The notes under the pieces were generated by a model that worked only from the letters and a program-made list of their open reading frames with translations, was not told the DNA's origin and did not search any database. Position numbers and translations under genes: made by a program. This document shows, one piece after another, positions 36,149 to 45,680 of a stretch of 64,000 nt of DNA. How positions within the stretch are numbered: position 1 is the first letter of the stretch; the number at the start of each line of letters is the position of its first letter. Source of the stretch: Ochromonas danica (lineage: Eukaryota > Sar > Chrysophyceae > Chromulinales > Chromulinaceae); contig VKHL01000126.1 in assembly GCA_015146655.1 (NCBI GenBank), positions 19,706 to 83,705 of the forward strand, written 5' to 3'.

Positions 36149-37827
36149 AGATTAGAAGTAAAAGTTTCACAGTTTTCAACTCAAGTGAAAAGAAAGTTCT
36201 TTCAAGCAATACCAATTCCTTGAAAAACTTTATAAAGGAAGCTTCTTCAGAATAACAGACGACTAAAGAAAGAGTAGCCGCTTTGAAATAGGTCAGAAGA
36301 GACGAGTAGCAGGAATAAAATGATAAGGTAGGAAAGGCAAAGGAAGAGAAGGAAATCTGATGATGAACTGTATGGATCTTCTCGTCAGTCAAGTAGTAGA
36401 CAAAGCGGACGGCAGCAAAGCCAAGCACAGGTCAAGACCGAGCAGTGCATGTGCTCAGCAGAGCGTGCACCGGCTTTGTGCAGTTGAATCTCCTTTATCT
36501 GCTCACCACCACACAGAAAAGTCATACTTCACGATGTAGAAACTCTTCTTTATGGAGATACAAGTCTCATGAACAGCCGTCCCTCTCCCTCTCTAGCTCT
36601 GTGCATCTTTTGTCCTACCCTCTGCTCCTCTTCATCAATACAAATAATACAACGAAGACTGTCCGGTAATTGAAGTAAAATTCAAAAAAAGAAGAATTTC
36701 TTAAGAATTTCTTAATATAAGATCTACAAAGATCTTGGACCATCTTGATGATATCTATCTTCTCACAGTCGGGCAGTTTTTTTCATTTTTTATTGACGGA
36801 AAGATAAAATTGTGTTTGGATATTTTCTCTCTGGTGTCAATACGGATCTTTTGATCGCTGAACAATGCTGTTGTCGCTTTCTACTACTGTCTATCTTGTG
36901 CTTCTTTTGAGATAAAATCATAAGGAACATGGTGAAGTCCAATGAAACAAGATCGAAGTAACTCACTCGATCTCGAAGACGACAGGAATAATTTCCTCAC
37001 GCACTATTCCACGAGATAAAGGTGAGTCCCAGTTTCAATATTTATTCAGATGCTGTTTTTACCTATTGTTTTCTTCTTCTTGATGGTTCTGACTGAGGTC
37101 AGGGTAAATGCGAGATATCACATTTCGGGTCCCAGAGTATGTGATGTGGCCTTGTTGTGTTTGATATTGCTATGAGCAGTGCTTTGAACAAGTTTTATAT
37201 GTAACTTAAGGCAACAGATGAATCTTTGATTTTGTTGGGTCCTGAATTTGACCTATCCAATCACGTTTTAGTCAAACTGTTAATTCATATTTTTTGTATT
37301 AGGGAACTAATGTGTCAAAAGAACTTATTTTTAGATGAAAACTTCTGTCGTAGTTTATTATATACATTTATATATACAAGGTATGTTTTATTATTGACTA
37401 CTCTCTTATCATCTTGTTCTATATCATTTCTTATATCTTCCACTCACAAATTTGAAAATTCAAAAAACACTTCTGTTCTTGTATGGAATTCCTGGAATTT
37501 GATCTGGAATCCACATGTTTCATCCACACACACACACACACACACACACACGTCTGGTGTCTCTGGTGTGTTGGTCATGTGACATGACACGGTCAAGAAG
37601 CAACAAATCAAATCAAAAAAGAAAGAACGAAAAGAGTGAAATATTTAAAGGAATCCTATCACTAATTTTCCCTACTATCCATCCATCCTCATTCCTGGTT
37701 TTTAACCTTCTTTTCCTATCATCATCATCATCTCTCTAAATCTTAATCAGAACTTGACCAACTAGAAATAGGATTAATTGAATATTATTGAATATTTTTA
37801 TTATTGTTCAGTGTGTAGAGAAAAAGA
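36149..37827. other. Divergent promoter region with probable 5'-UTR intron
   Basis: Between the CDK start (minus) and the DCAF7 start (plus). A GTGAGT donor near 37021 and an acceptor AG just before 37819 could bound a non-coding intron of the DCAF7 gene; this is inference. The stretch has a (CA)n run near 37528-37552. Several open frames are A/T-rich and not convincing. Confidence 0.4.
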
Positions 37828-39065
37828 ATGAGTGAATCAACAGAGATTGCTAGTAATAAGAAGAAAGAGATCTTCACTTATGATGCCCCTTGGACAGTCT
37901 ATACCATGGCATGGAAACGTCATCCTGCAGGGAGATTCCATTTAGCAATAGGAAGTTTCATGGAAGAATATATTAATCAGGTAGTACTCTTACGATTAGA
38001 TCGTCATGCTAATGATGGTGATGGTGACTTTGTCCAACTGGCTAAAATGGATCATCCCTATCCACCAACACAAATCATGTTTGCTCCAGCAGCACATAAA
38101 CCTAGTCGACCTGATCAAGATTTATTAGCAAGTAGTGGTGATTATCTTCGTTTATGGGAAGTTGGAGATGATAATAAGATGCAATTAAAGGCTTTATTGA
38201 ATAATAGCAAACATTCAGGTAGAATCATGTGCCACCACCCATTTGTGCTTTACAGATGATATATTGGCATGTTTGTGTATGTGTGTTTTGTGTGCATTTA
38301 CGTATGTGCGTGCTTTGTATGTGTGCGTGTGTGTGCGCGTGTGTGTGTATGTGTATGTTTGTGTGTTTGACCAATCTATGGTAATAGCATGTAAGGACCA
38401 CCATTAGCCAGTGTATACAGATATAGGTGTAGAGGACGACCCTGTATAACATATGCTATGGTCTATGATTCAGAAATGGAACAGTCGTATATCATCTAAA
38501 AGGAATGTTTGTGTCGATGTTTGTAATGTATAGATTATTGTGCTCCAGTTACTGGATTTGATTGGAATGAGACAGATCCAAATATCATTGGTTCATGCTC
38601 CATTGATACTACATGTACAATCTGGGATGTTCAGGTACTGTAGACTACTATCACACTGTCACATGATCAATCATAATTTGTGTGTGTTGTCTTCTTTCTC
38701 ATAGAGTCAAATGCCTAAAACTCAATTGATTGCACATGATAAAGAAGTCTATGATATCGCTTTTGCTCCAGGAAAGGATATCTTTGGTACAGTTGGAGCT
38801 GATGGTTCTGTGAGAATGTTTGATCTGAGGTCTGTAACACACACTCTCTCTGTCTCTCTTTCATAATGATGATCATAATGAATGACATGATATTAATGTG
38901 TACTTATAGAGCTTTAGAACATTCAACTATTCTCTTCGAGACCTTAGACCTTTCCCCTTTATTAAGATTAGCATGGAACAAGTTAGATGCTAACTATATC
39001 GCTACTATTCATACGGAAAGTAACAAGGCTATTATTCTGGATGTGCGGTAAGTTGATTAGTGGGA

Positions 39066-39103
<38 letters not shown>

Positions 39104-39536
39104 TGGGGGTGGGTCGTGAATCTAGTCTAGATAGGTGGTGCCTGGCTTGTACCATACCATGTGTGTGTCTATTGCGTGTGTCTCACTAAATGGTCTGTCT
39201 GTCTATAGAATGCCTTCAGTACCTGTAGCTGAACTGGTGAGCCACTATGGTGCAGTGAATGACATTGCATGGGCTCCACACAGTGCTAATCATATCTGCA
39301 CCTGTGGAGAGGATCGCCAAGCGTTGATTTGGGATACCACCACTAAGGTTAGCCCTCCTCTCCCTTCCTCCTCCTACCTCGTTGACTGTTCTTTCTGTGA
39401 CTAGAATGTTGTATGTGAGGATCCTATTCTAGCCTTCTCAGCAGGGGGAGAGATTAATCAGATGCTATGGTGTCAATCTCATCAAGAGTATATTACCATT
39501 TGTTTCAATAATACTGTGCAAGTGCTGAAGGTGTAG
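37828..39536 (+). CDS. DCAF7: DCAF7/WDR68-type WD40 protein
   Basis: Six exons: 37828-38218, 38534-38634, 38705-38829, 38910-39047, 39209-39347 and 39405-39536, all in phase, 341 residues. It follows the DCAF7/AN11/TTG1 order closely: [52 protein letters not shown] and [11 protein letters not shown]. Later parts read [56 protein letters not shown] and EDPILAF. WD40 repeats fill the protein. In animals DCAF7 scaffolds DYRK/HIPK kinases and Cul4-DDB1 ligases; in plants it works with MYB/bHLH factors. Intron 4 (39048-39208) contains a (GT)n run. Confidence 0.95.
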
Positions 39537-39668
39537 GTTATGTTAAGTGCATCAATATTTGTTTATGTATATAATAATACTATAGCAAGCAATATTATTA
39601 CTCTTACCTTCTACTACCAAGTGAATACCTTACACTGCAGTACCCCACGCAATTTGTACTCTATGTCT

Positions 39669-39742
39669 CCCACGCATCGCAACAATAGAACCACCCCCCA
39701 CGCAAACTAGTACTACTACTCACCCACGCATCGTAACAATAG
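39669..39742. promoter_or_regulatory. Two copies of CCCACGCATCG(C/T)AACAATAG upstream of the TMEM230-type gene
   Basis: The 20-bp element occurs at 39669-39688 and at 39723-39742, with one mismatch, 54 bp apart; a shorter CCCACGCA lies at 39645 and 39697. The nearer copy is about 40-60 bp from the ATG, so it may overlap the transcription start. Confidence 0.5.
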
Positions 39743-39780
39743 TACCACTCGCTGTCCTCAACAGATCATCCAATTCCCTC

Positions 39781-40168
39781 ATGCCATCATTAGGACAGAC
39801 ATCGTCCTACACCACTACCACCACTGAGAGTCTACCATCAGGTCTACATAAGAGAATGTCAATCTCAACTAATATGGAAGAAGGCTCTGAGAAGAGAAGA
39901 CCCTCCTCCTCCTCCTCCTCCTTCATTGATGTCAAAAGAACACCTTCCGCTGCTTTCTTAAAATCAATGCAAATGGCTGGTAGAGAAGAAGATCGTTATC
40001 CTGATGATAAAGAGATGTTATTGCCTAATCAAACTAAGAGAATTGGACTTAAAACTCTCATTGCAGCGATTCTCTTTGTTGTGGTAGGATTGGTAAGTTA
40101 ATGACCATTACTACTACTACTACCCTACAACACTGCTAGATAGAGAGACTGTTCCTAAACCTTTAGGT

Positions 40169-40214
<46 letters not shown>

Positions 40215-40617
40215 TTGTTGGTTGGGTAGGGTTTGTTTATCACAGGATTAGTTATCTATGCTACAAGTACCAAGACTTCAACTCATAATGGCATGGAGAT
40301 GCTTATCACTGGAGCTGTCTGTAAGTCATACACTATACACTTTACTATACACTATACACTACTGTGCTATGCGCTATGCTACACTATACACTACTGTACT
40401 ATACACTATACACTACTGTACTACACTACTGTGCTACACACTATACACTACTGTACTACACTACTGTACTATACTATACACTGTGCTGTAGCTAACATGT
40501 CTACGCGTCTCTGTCAATATAGTGTTACTACCAGGATGCTATGCTGCTACAATAATCTATGGTTACTGTAAGCAATGGAGAGGGTATGATCTAGACCAAC
40601 TACCAAGTTATGACTAG
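39781..40617 (+). CDS. TMEM230/TMEM134-family two-pass membrane protein
   Basis: Exons 39781-40092, 40230-40320 and 40523-40617, in phase, about 165 residues. A Ser/Thr-rich cytosolic start (MPSLGQTSSYTTTTTESLPSG) is followed by two membrane helices, KTLIAAILFVVVGLGLFITGLVIYA and GMEMLITGAVLLLPGCYAATIIYGY. The end QWRGYDLDQLPSYD matches the family C-terminal YRGYSYDDIP-type motif. The family acts in Golgi/endosomal vesicle traffic. Exon 1 ends after its first helix half, so splicing restores the helix. Two copies of a 20-bp promoter element lie at 39669-39688 and 39723-39742. Intron 2 is full of ACTATACACT-type repeats. Confidence 0.8.
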
Positions 40618-41115
40618 TAGTCTACAGTAACTAGACTGGTCCCCCTTTTCCCCCCTCCTCCCCCCTGTATATATACAGTAGCATGTCTACTCACTCACTG
40701 TAGGCAGTCCCCTATGCAGTCAGTCAGTCAGTCAGTCATTGTCTTTATCTCCTTTGCCATCATAACACAGCGGGAGAGTGTGTTTGACTGTGTGTGTGTG
40801 TTGTGGTAGTAGTAGTAGGGTATACTAGTACAATACTATCCTGTCAATCATAAGGCAAAGTGTAGTAATGGAACCAATCAATCAATCTTCCTCTTCTTAC
40901 TCATGTTAGTTAATAGAGTAACACTTAGTTAACCTTATTAACACTGTCAGTTGACTACATCACATTGACTACATCACATGGACTACATTACATACATGGA
41001 CTACATAGACTACCGTAGCTACTGTATGGTGATGTGTCAGTCAACTGCACTAGACTAGTCCACTAACGACTAGTCCACTAGTGACTAATGACTATTCTAG
41101 TCAGGTTAGGTTAGG
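40618..41115. other. Tail-to-tail spacer
   Basis: Convergent spacer between the TMEM230-type and SNRNP27 genes. It holds poly-C/T tracts, (GTCA)n at 40717-40739, TTGACTACATCACA-type repeats near 40950-40985, ACTAGTCCACTA repeats near 41050-41100 and CTACTGTATGG-type motifs. No gene. Confidence 0.5.
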
Positions 41116-41477
41116 TTAGTCCATCTTCTGTAGAGGTCGATTGAATCCACCTATTGATATAGAACAGTACCATAACAATAACAATAGTAATAGTAACAGT
41201 AAGACTAACCTTTTCTATTCATGTATTGTCTGTATTTGCGTGCTTTATGTTTACTAACAGCTCCAGCAGCAGCTCCTTGTTGGTTATCACTTACTGCCTT
41301 ACCCTATACACAACATACACCACATATACCATATACCACATACAACAACATACATAACAACACACATAGCATACCATACAGCATAGCATACCATACAGCA
41401 TAACATAACAAGCAAGTGTTAGTGAGTGATTGTCATTGTCATTGCCATTGGGATATGATATATGATATATGATATAT

Positions 41478-41515
<38 letters not shown>

Positions 41516-42224
41516 TGACCTTAGTGGATCCAAAGCCTGTAAAGCCTAACATATCCTCCAACTGCTCCTCCTCCTCCTCCTCATCATCATCTATACCTTC
41601 TTCTCCATCCACTACCACCTTCTTCTTCTTCTTAGAGGAGGAGGTGTCTAGAGAGGTAGTGTTCGAGGTAGTGCTAGTGAGAGTCTTCACCATAGCTAGT
41701 CTCTCTAATCTCACTTGAGCTAGAGAAGCCTTTGTTGCCTTTATATCACTAGCACTACTAGTAGTAGTAGTAGTGATGTTGTTGTCATAGTTAGACCTTC
41801 TGTCAGAGGAGGGAGGAGGAGGAGGAGGAGGAGGGTCATAGTGATGGTCACGACCATAGCGATCACCTCCTCCTCCTCCTCTACCATAGTCACGATCACC
41901 TCCTCCTCCTCTACCATAGCGATCACCTCCTCCTCCTCCTCCACTACCTCTATAGTCACTGTGGGTGCCATCACCTCTTCTATAGTCTCTATCTCTATCT
42001 CTTCTATAGTTACTATGATCTCTCCCATCTCGACTATCACCATCTCCTCCTCCTCCTCCTCCTCGACGATCTCTTCCTCCTGCTCCTCGACTTCTACTTC
42101 TACTTCGACTACGAGTATTTCGATCAGAAGAATCTCTACCACAACAACCACAACAACAACCACATATAACATATACTATACTAGTAGTATATGATAGGAT
42201 GGCTTACCTTCGATAACTCCTCAT
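41116..42224 (-). CDS. SNRNP27: U4/U6.U5 tri-snRNP-associated protein 27 kDa homologue
   Basis: Four exons: 42224-42208 (17 nt, MRSYR), 42135-41520, 41303-41210 and 41150-41116, in phase, 253 residues. The first two thirds are an RS/RGG-like domain (SRSRSRSRG, GGGGGDRYGR, repeated RDRD). The last third is the conserved SNRNP27 core: EEQLEDMLGFTGFGSTK, then GKAVSD...VSKHKARKYRQYMNRKG and the terminal GGFNRPLQ. Family members sit in the spliceosomal tri-snRNP and influence 5' splice-site choice. Exon 1 is very short and the last exon codes for only 11 residues. Poly-Glu and poly-Pro runs are from microsatellite DNA. Confidence 0.9.
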
Positions 42225-42433
42225 GATAACAACAAACTATAGATTAAATTATATTAAATAATATAATATTGTTAATATCATATGGATATTGTCTTCTTTC
42301 AAGGAGATGATCACAGTGGACTAACAATACTGTGTAATTCCTTAGAAGCAACTGATGAATTACATAAATAATTTATTATGTAATTACGTAACCAAACATG
42401 GTAGGTAATTACATACAGTCACAATCGCAGTGA

Positions 42434-42520
<87 letters not shown>

Positions 42521-42530
42521 NNNNNNNNNN

Positions 42531-42608
<78 letters not shown>

Positions 42609-42724
42609 GTCTTGCTCACCCCTGCCCTCCAAAGAGAAGAAGAAGAAGAATATCAAATAGACTAATTCAATAATAATTCCCTCTCTCTGGTCTCCTTCTC
42701 TTTCTCTTTCTCTTCTACTCTATC
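42225..42724. other. Divergent promoter region with a (CA)n/gap microsatellite
   Basis: Between the SNRNP27 start and the tandem-MAPR gene start. About 170 bp is (CA)n with ten N at 42521-42530, so the true length of the run is unknown. A/T-rich DNA flanks it. Frames here are repeat artefacts. Confidence 0.5.
42436..42607. repeat. (CA)n microsatellite containing a 10-N assembly gap
   Basis: A (CA)n run is interrupted by ten N at 42521-42530. The gap has a nominal size; the array length cannot be taken from this sequence. Confidence 0.95.
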
Positions 42725-44083
42725 ATGTCTGACAACGATAACGAAGACCAAGATAATATCATTTCTTCTCAATCTAATAGAGGAACGTATGTTGATGTGG
42801 ATGGTAAACAAGTCCTCCTAGATGGTGACTATAGCATTGGACCCTTAGGATGGTCTGATCTTCTTGCTATGTCTCGTCCTTATCTCAATAAAATCCTTCT
42901 AGCTAGACAAAGGGATTATCATCAATTCCTTTATAAACTGAAAAAAGGAGAAACTTCAGCTATTATTCTTGCTTTTGTGACTTTTTGTCTTGCTACTTGG
43001 ATAGCAATTCGCTTACTTTCCATCTTATTCCATGGATGGGGACTGGAAAAAGATACTACTACTACTCCTACCTCCTCTCAACAACAAACTGAAAAGAAAA
43101 CTGAAAATGAAGAAGAAGAAGAGAAAGTCATACTGAAAGATTTCACACTCGAGGGATTACGTACTTTCAATGGAGTTGAAGAAGAACACATCTATATTGC
43201 ACTAGTGGGTGAAGTTTACGATGTGACGTCATCAAGGGATTACTATGGCCCACAAGGACCTTATCATATCTTTTCAGGCCGTGATGCAAGTCGTGCTATG
43301 GCGAAGTTCTCATTAACTTTAGAAGATGTCGATAATCCAGATATTTCACAATTAAATCCCTTTGAAAAGGATATGTTAGATGATTGGATACATAAATTCA
43401 AATATTATAAACAATATCCTATTATAGGTCATCTCTCTTCGACTCATCCTATGGACTTCATTCCTAATACTTTAGAACGTGGAGAGGATGGATTACCTAT
43501 TTATCAATTAACTGACCTATCCACCACTACCTCTACCACTACCTCTGTCACTACCTCTACCACTACCTCTCTGTCACCCACAGGAGAGAAGAAGCTACCA
43601 CCACCAGCAGCAGTAGTAGTACCACCAGCAGGTCGTCTCTATTCTCCTCTCTTACTGGCTCTTAATGGTCTTGTCTATGACGTCTCCTATCATGGTGGAT
43701 ATGAACTGTATGGACCTGATGGACCTTATCATCTCTTTGTTGGCAAAGATGTCACTCGTGCCTTTGCGAAGATGTCCTTCTCTGAGGAAGATCTTAATCA
43801 AGGCCATCTTGTTGATGACCTCACAGAGATGGAGAAGAAGACTATGTTGGATTGGGAGAAGAAGTTCAAAGACAAGAGGAAGTATCCTGTGGTGGGCAGG
43901 TTAGCAGCAGCAGGAGGAGGAGGTGGTGGTGGTGGTGGTGGTGGTGGTGCTAGTAGTGGTAGTAGCAGTGATGAGGTGGTTAACCAGGAAGGAGAAGGAG
44001 CAGAAGGAGAAGAGAAAGGTGAGGAAGGTGAAGGTAAAGAGAAGGTCACACAAGAAGAAGGAGAAGAAGGAGAAGAGCATTAA
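42725..44083 (+). CDS. Membrane protein with two MAPR/cytochrome b5-like domains
   Basis: A single exon of 452 residues. One membrane helix (AIILAFVTFCLATWIAIRLL) precedes two membrane-associated progesterone receptor-type domains. Domain 1 has FTLEGLRTFNGVEEEHIYIALVGEVYDVTSSRDYYGPQGPYHIFSGRDASRAMAKFSL in order. Domain 2 has LLALNGLVYDVS, YELYGPDGPYHLFVGKDVTRAFAKMSF, and both end with K(X)YPV/IVG. The tyrosines that ligate haem in PGRMC1 are present in both (DYYGP..PY and YELYGP..PY). The usual protein has one domain; two in tandem is uncommon. The C-terminal tail is Gly-, Glu- and Lys-rich. Family members are ER proteins that bind haem and interact with P450s; a haem role here is inference. 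Confidence 0.85.
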   Translation: MSDNDNEDQDNIISSQSNRGTYVDVDGKQVLLDGDYSIGPLGWSDLLAMSRPYLNKILLARQRDYHQFLYKLKKGETSAIILAFVTFCLATWIAIRLLSILFHGWGLEKDTTTTPTSSQQQTEKKTENEEEEEKVILKDFTLEGLRTFNGVEEEHIYIALVGEVYDVTSSRDYYGPQGPYHIFSGRDASRAMAKFSLTLEDVDNPDISQLNPFEKDMLDDWIHKFKYYKQYPIIGHLSSTHPMDFIPNTLERGEDGLPIYQLTDLSTTTSTTTSVTTSTTTSLSPTGEKKLPPPAAVVVPPAGRLYSPLLLALNGLVYDVSYHGGYELYGPDGPYHLFVGKDVTRAFAKMSFSEEDLNQGHLVDDLTEMEKKTMLDWEKKFKDKRKYPVVGRLAAAGGGGGGGGGGGGASSGSSSDEVVNQEGEGAEGEEKGEEGEGKEKVTQEEGEEGEEH

Positions 44084-44403
44084 TAAGGATGACATGTATG
44101 TATACCATGTATACCATGTAATGTCCCCCTCCCCCCTCCCATATACACTCTCTTGCCTATTGCTAGAAAGTCTACTACTATCTGATTGCCTTGTTGTTAT
44201 TACCACTATAATGTTACTATAATTACATTTCAAACACAACGATATTGTATCCACTACACAATCTCCACTCCGCTACACTCCCTAACACACACACAGTAGA
44301 GTAGCAGTAATGACTGGACCTAGACTACACGAGAGTAACAGTACTGTGTAACTAGACAGTGTGACTAGACTGTGTGACTAGACTACACTAGACTACACCT
44401 GGT
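44084..44403. other. Short tail-to-tail spacer
   Basis: Convergent spacer. Contains CTAGACTACACTAGACTACAC repeats near 44310-44400 and AACACAC runs. No gene. Confidence 0.5.
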
Positions 44404-45152
44404 CTAGGCGAATTGTGGATCGAATGCCTTATGGACAGTTGACTTGGTCAAGGCAGTAGTTAAAGAAGTATTACGAGGTTTAACTTGATTAAACGACTTG
44501 GAGAATCCTTGTGGTCGACATGCTCGATCCACTACTAAAGTAGCTACATTAGGAGCTTTCTTACCATATTCATTCTATGATAATAATAATAGTATCAATG
44601 AGGTTAGGGTTAGGGTTAGGGTCAGTGACTAGTAGGGGATAGACTTACAGATGATGTAAGATAACGAGGATCTTCTGCTTTTGTTTCATGTCGATAAAGT
44701 TGTAAGACTTCTTCAGCAGTACGACGAGCAGCAGCAGGTTGATGATGATGAAGACTATCTTGTTGATCATTCTCTAATAAGAGTGGTGATGATGATGGTT
44801 GTTGTTGTTGTTGAGTTGTACGACGCATAGGAAGACGTGGTAATTCAGGACGATCAGGTTTTGGAACTCTTGCACCAATACGATCAGATTCTCGACTATA
44901 GAGAAAGGCAAAATGTCCATCAACAGAGGCAGTAGTAGTAGTATTAGTGTTGGTATTAGATCGAGGGGTTGGAGACTGTGAGGCAGACTGATGGAAGGTA
45001 GTGTTATTAGGTATGGAGGTGGAGGAGGAGGAGGAGGTCTTCCATTCTGTTGGCATGGTATGAAGAGATTGTCCTAAATCACCATTAACAGGTTGAAAGA
45101 AAGGATTATCAGAACGACGAATTTCTAGACAACCACGACCTCGTAAACTCAT
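44404..45152 (-). CDS. Unknown protein, two exons
   Basis: Exons 45152-44649 and 44574-44404, in phase, about 224 residues. The first exon starts MSLRGRGCLEIRRSDNPFFQPVNGDLG and has Ser/Thr/Asn low-complexity spacers around FAFLYSRESDRIGARVPKPDRPELPRL and TAEEVLQLYRHETKAEDPRYL. The second exon is compact and basic: NEYGKKAPNVATLVVDRACRPQGFSKSFNQVKP, ending HKAFDPQFA. No family is recognised. The intron is 74 bp and contains three telomere-type TTAGGG units. The open, non-repetitive second exon and good splice signals support a real gene. Confidence 0.6.
44602..44622. repeat. Interstitial TTAGGG-type telomeric repeat inside an intron
   Basis: Three to four TTAGGG units in the short intron of the unknown two-exon gene. 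Most likely the same unit as this organism's telomere, which is inference. Confidence 0.75.
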
Positions 45153-45680
45153 CTTTACTTTCTCTATTAATTATAGGTTTAATAGTATTTAATAGTATTT
45201 ATTTATTATTTTATTTAATTTATTTTATTGTTTGTTTTGTAAGTGATGAAAGTCGTTTGACACCAAAACAATGACTGACTAGAATGAACGGACAGAGGGA
45301 AAAGTCTTCTTTTTAGCATTATAAAGTATTTTTTCTTAGTTATAAACCAGATATTCTGCCCCCCCCCCCCCATGAGTGATAAGTGAAACCGTCCAAATTT
45401 GACAGAAAATGTCAAATTTGCAAGTCACACGGTTGTTTAGCCGCCACCCACAGGGTGGACCTGTACAACTTTTATCGTTTTTCGGGTGTGTAGGGCGGAA
45501 AAACGTGACATTTGTGACACAAAAATTATTATTCTCACGTGTGTAGTACGACCCTTAGGGTTAGTGCACACTTTAACTTAATGAGTAACCGAATTGCCAT
45601 CAATTGCAACTGATGGCAATATCAATGGTGATTGCCATAAATATTATACTCAAATTCCTGGTTTCTGAAAAATCTATATT
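45153..45680. other. Promoter region of the Crinkler/RHS-like gene
   Basis: Between a minus-strand start and a plus-strand start. It holds poly-C (45360-45371), a TCACACGG block, a GTGACATTTGTGACAC pair of TGTGACA sites (45504-45520) and a TAACTTAATG block at 45574. The composition changes from A/T-rich to more balanced. No gene. Confidence 0.45.

Noticed and set aside
42409-42660. Frames across the (CA)n run and N gap
   Set aside because: Repeat translation that includes unknown bases.
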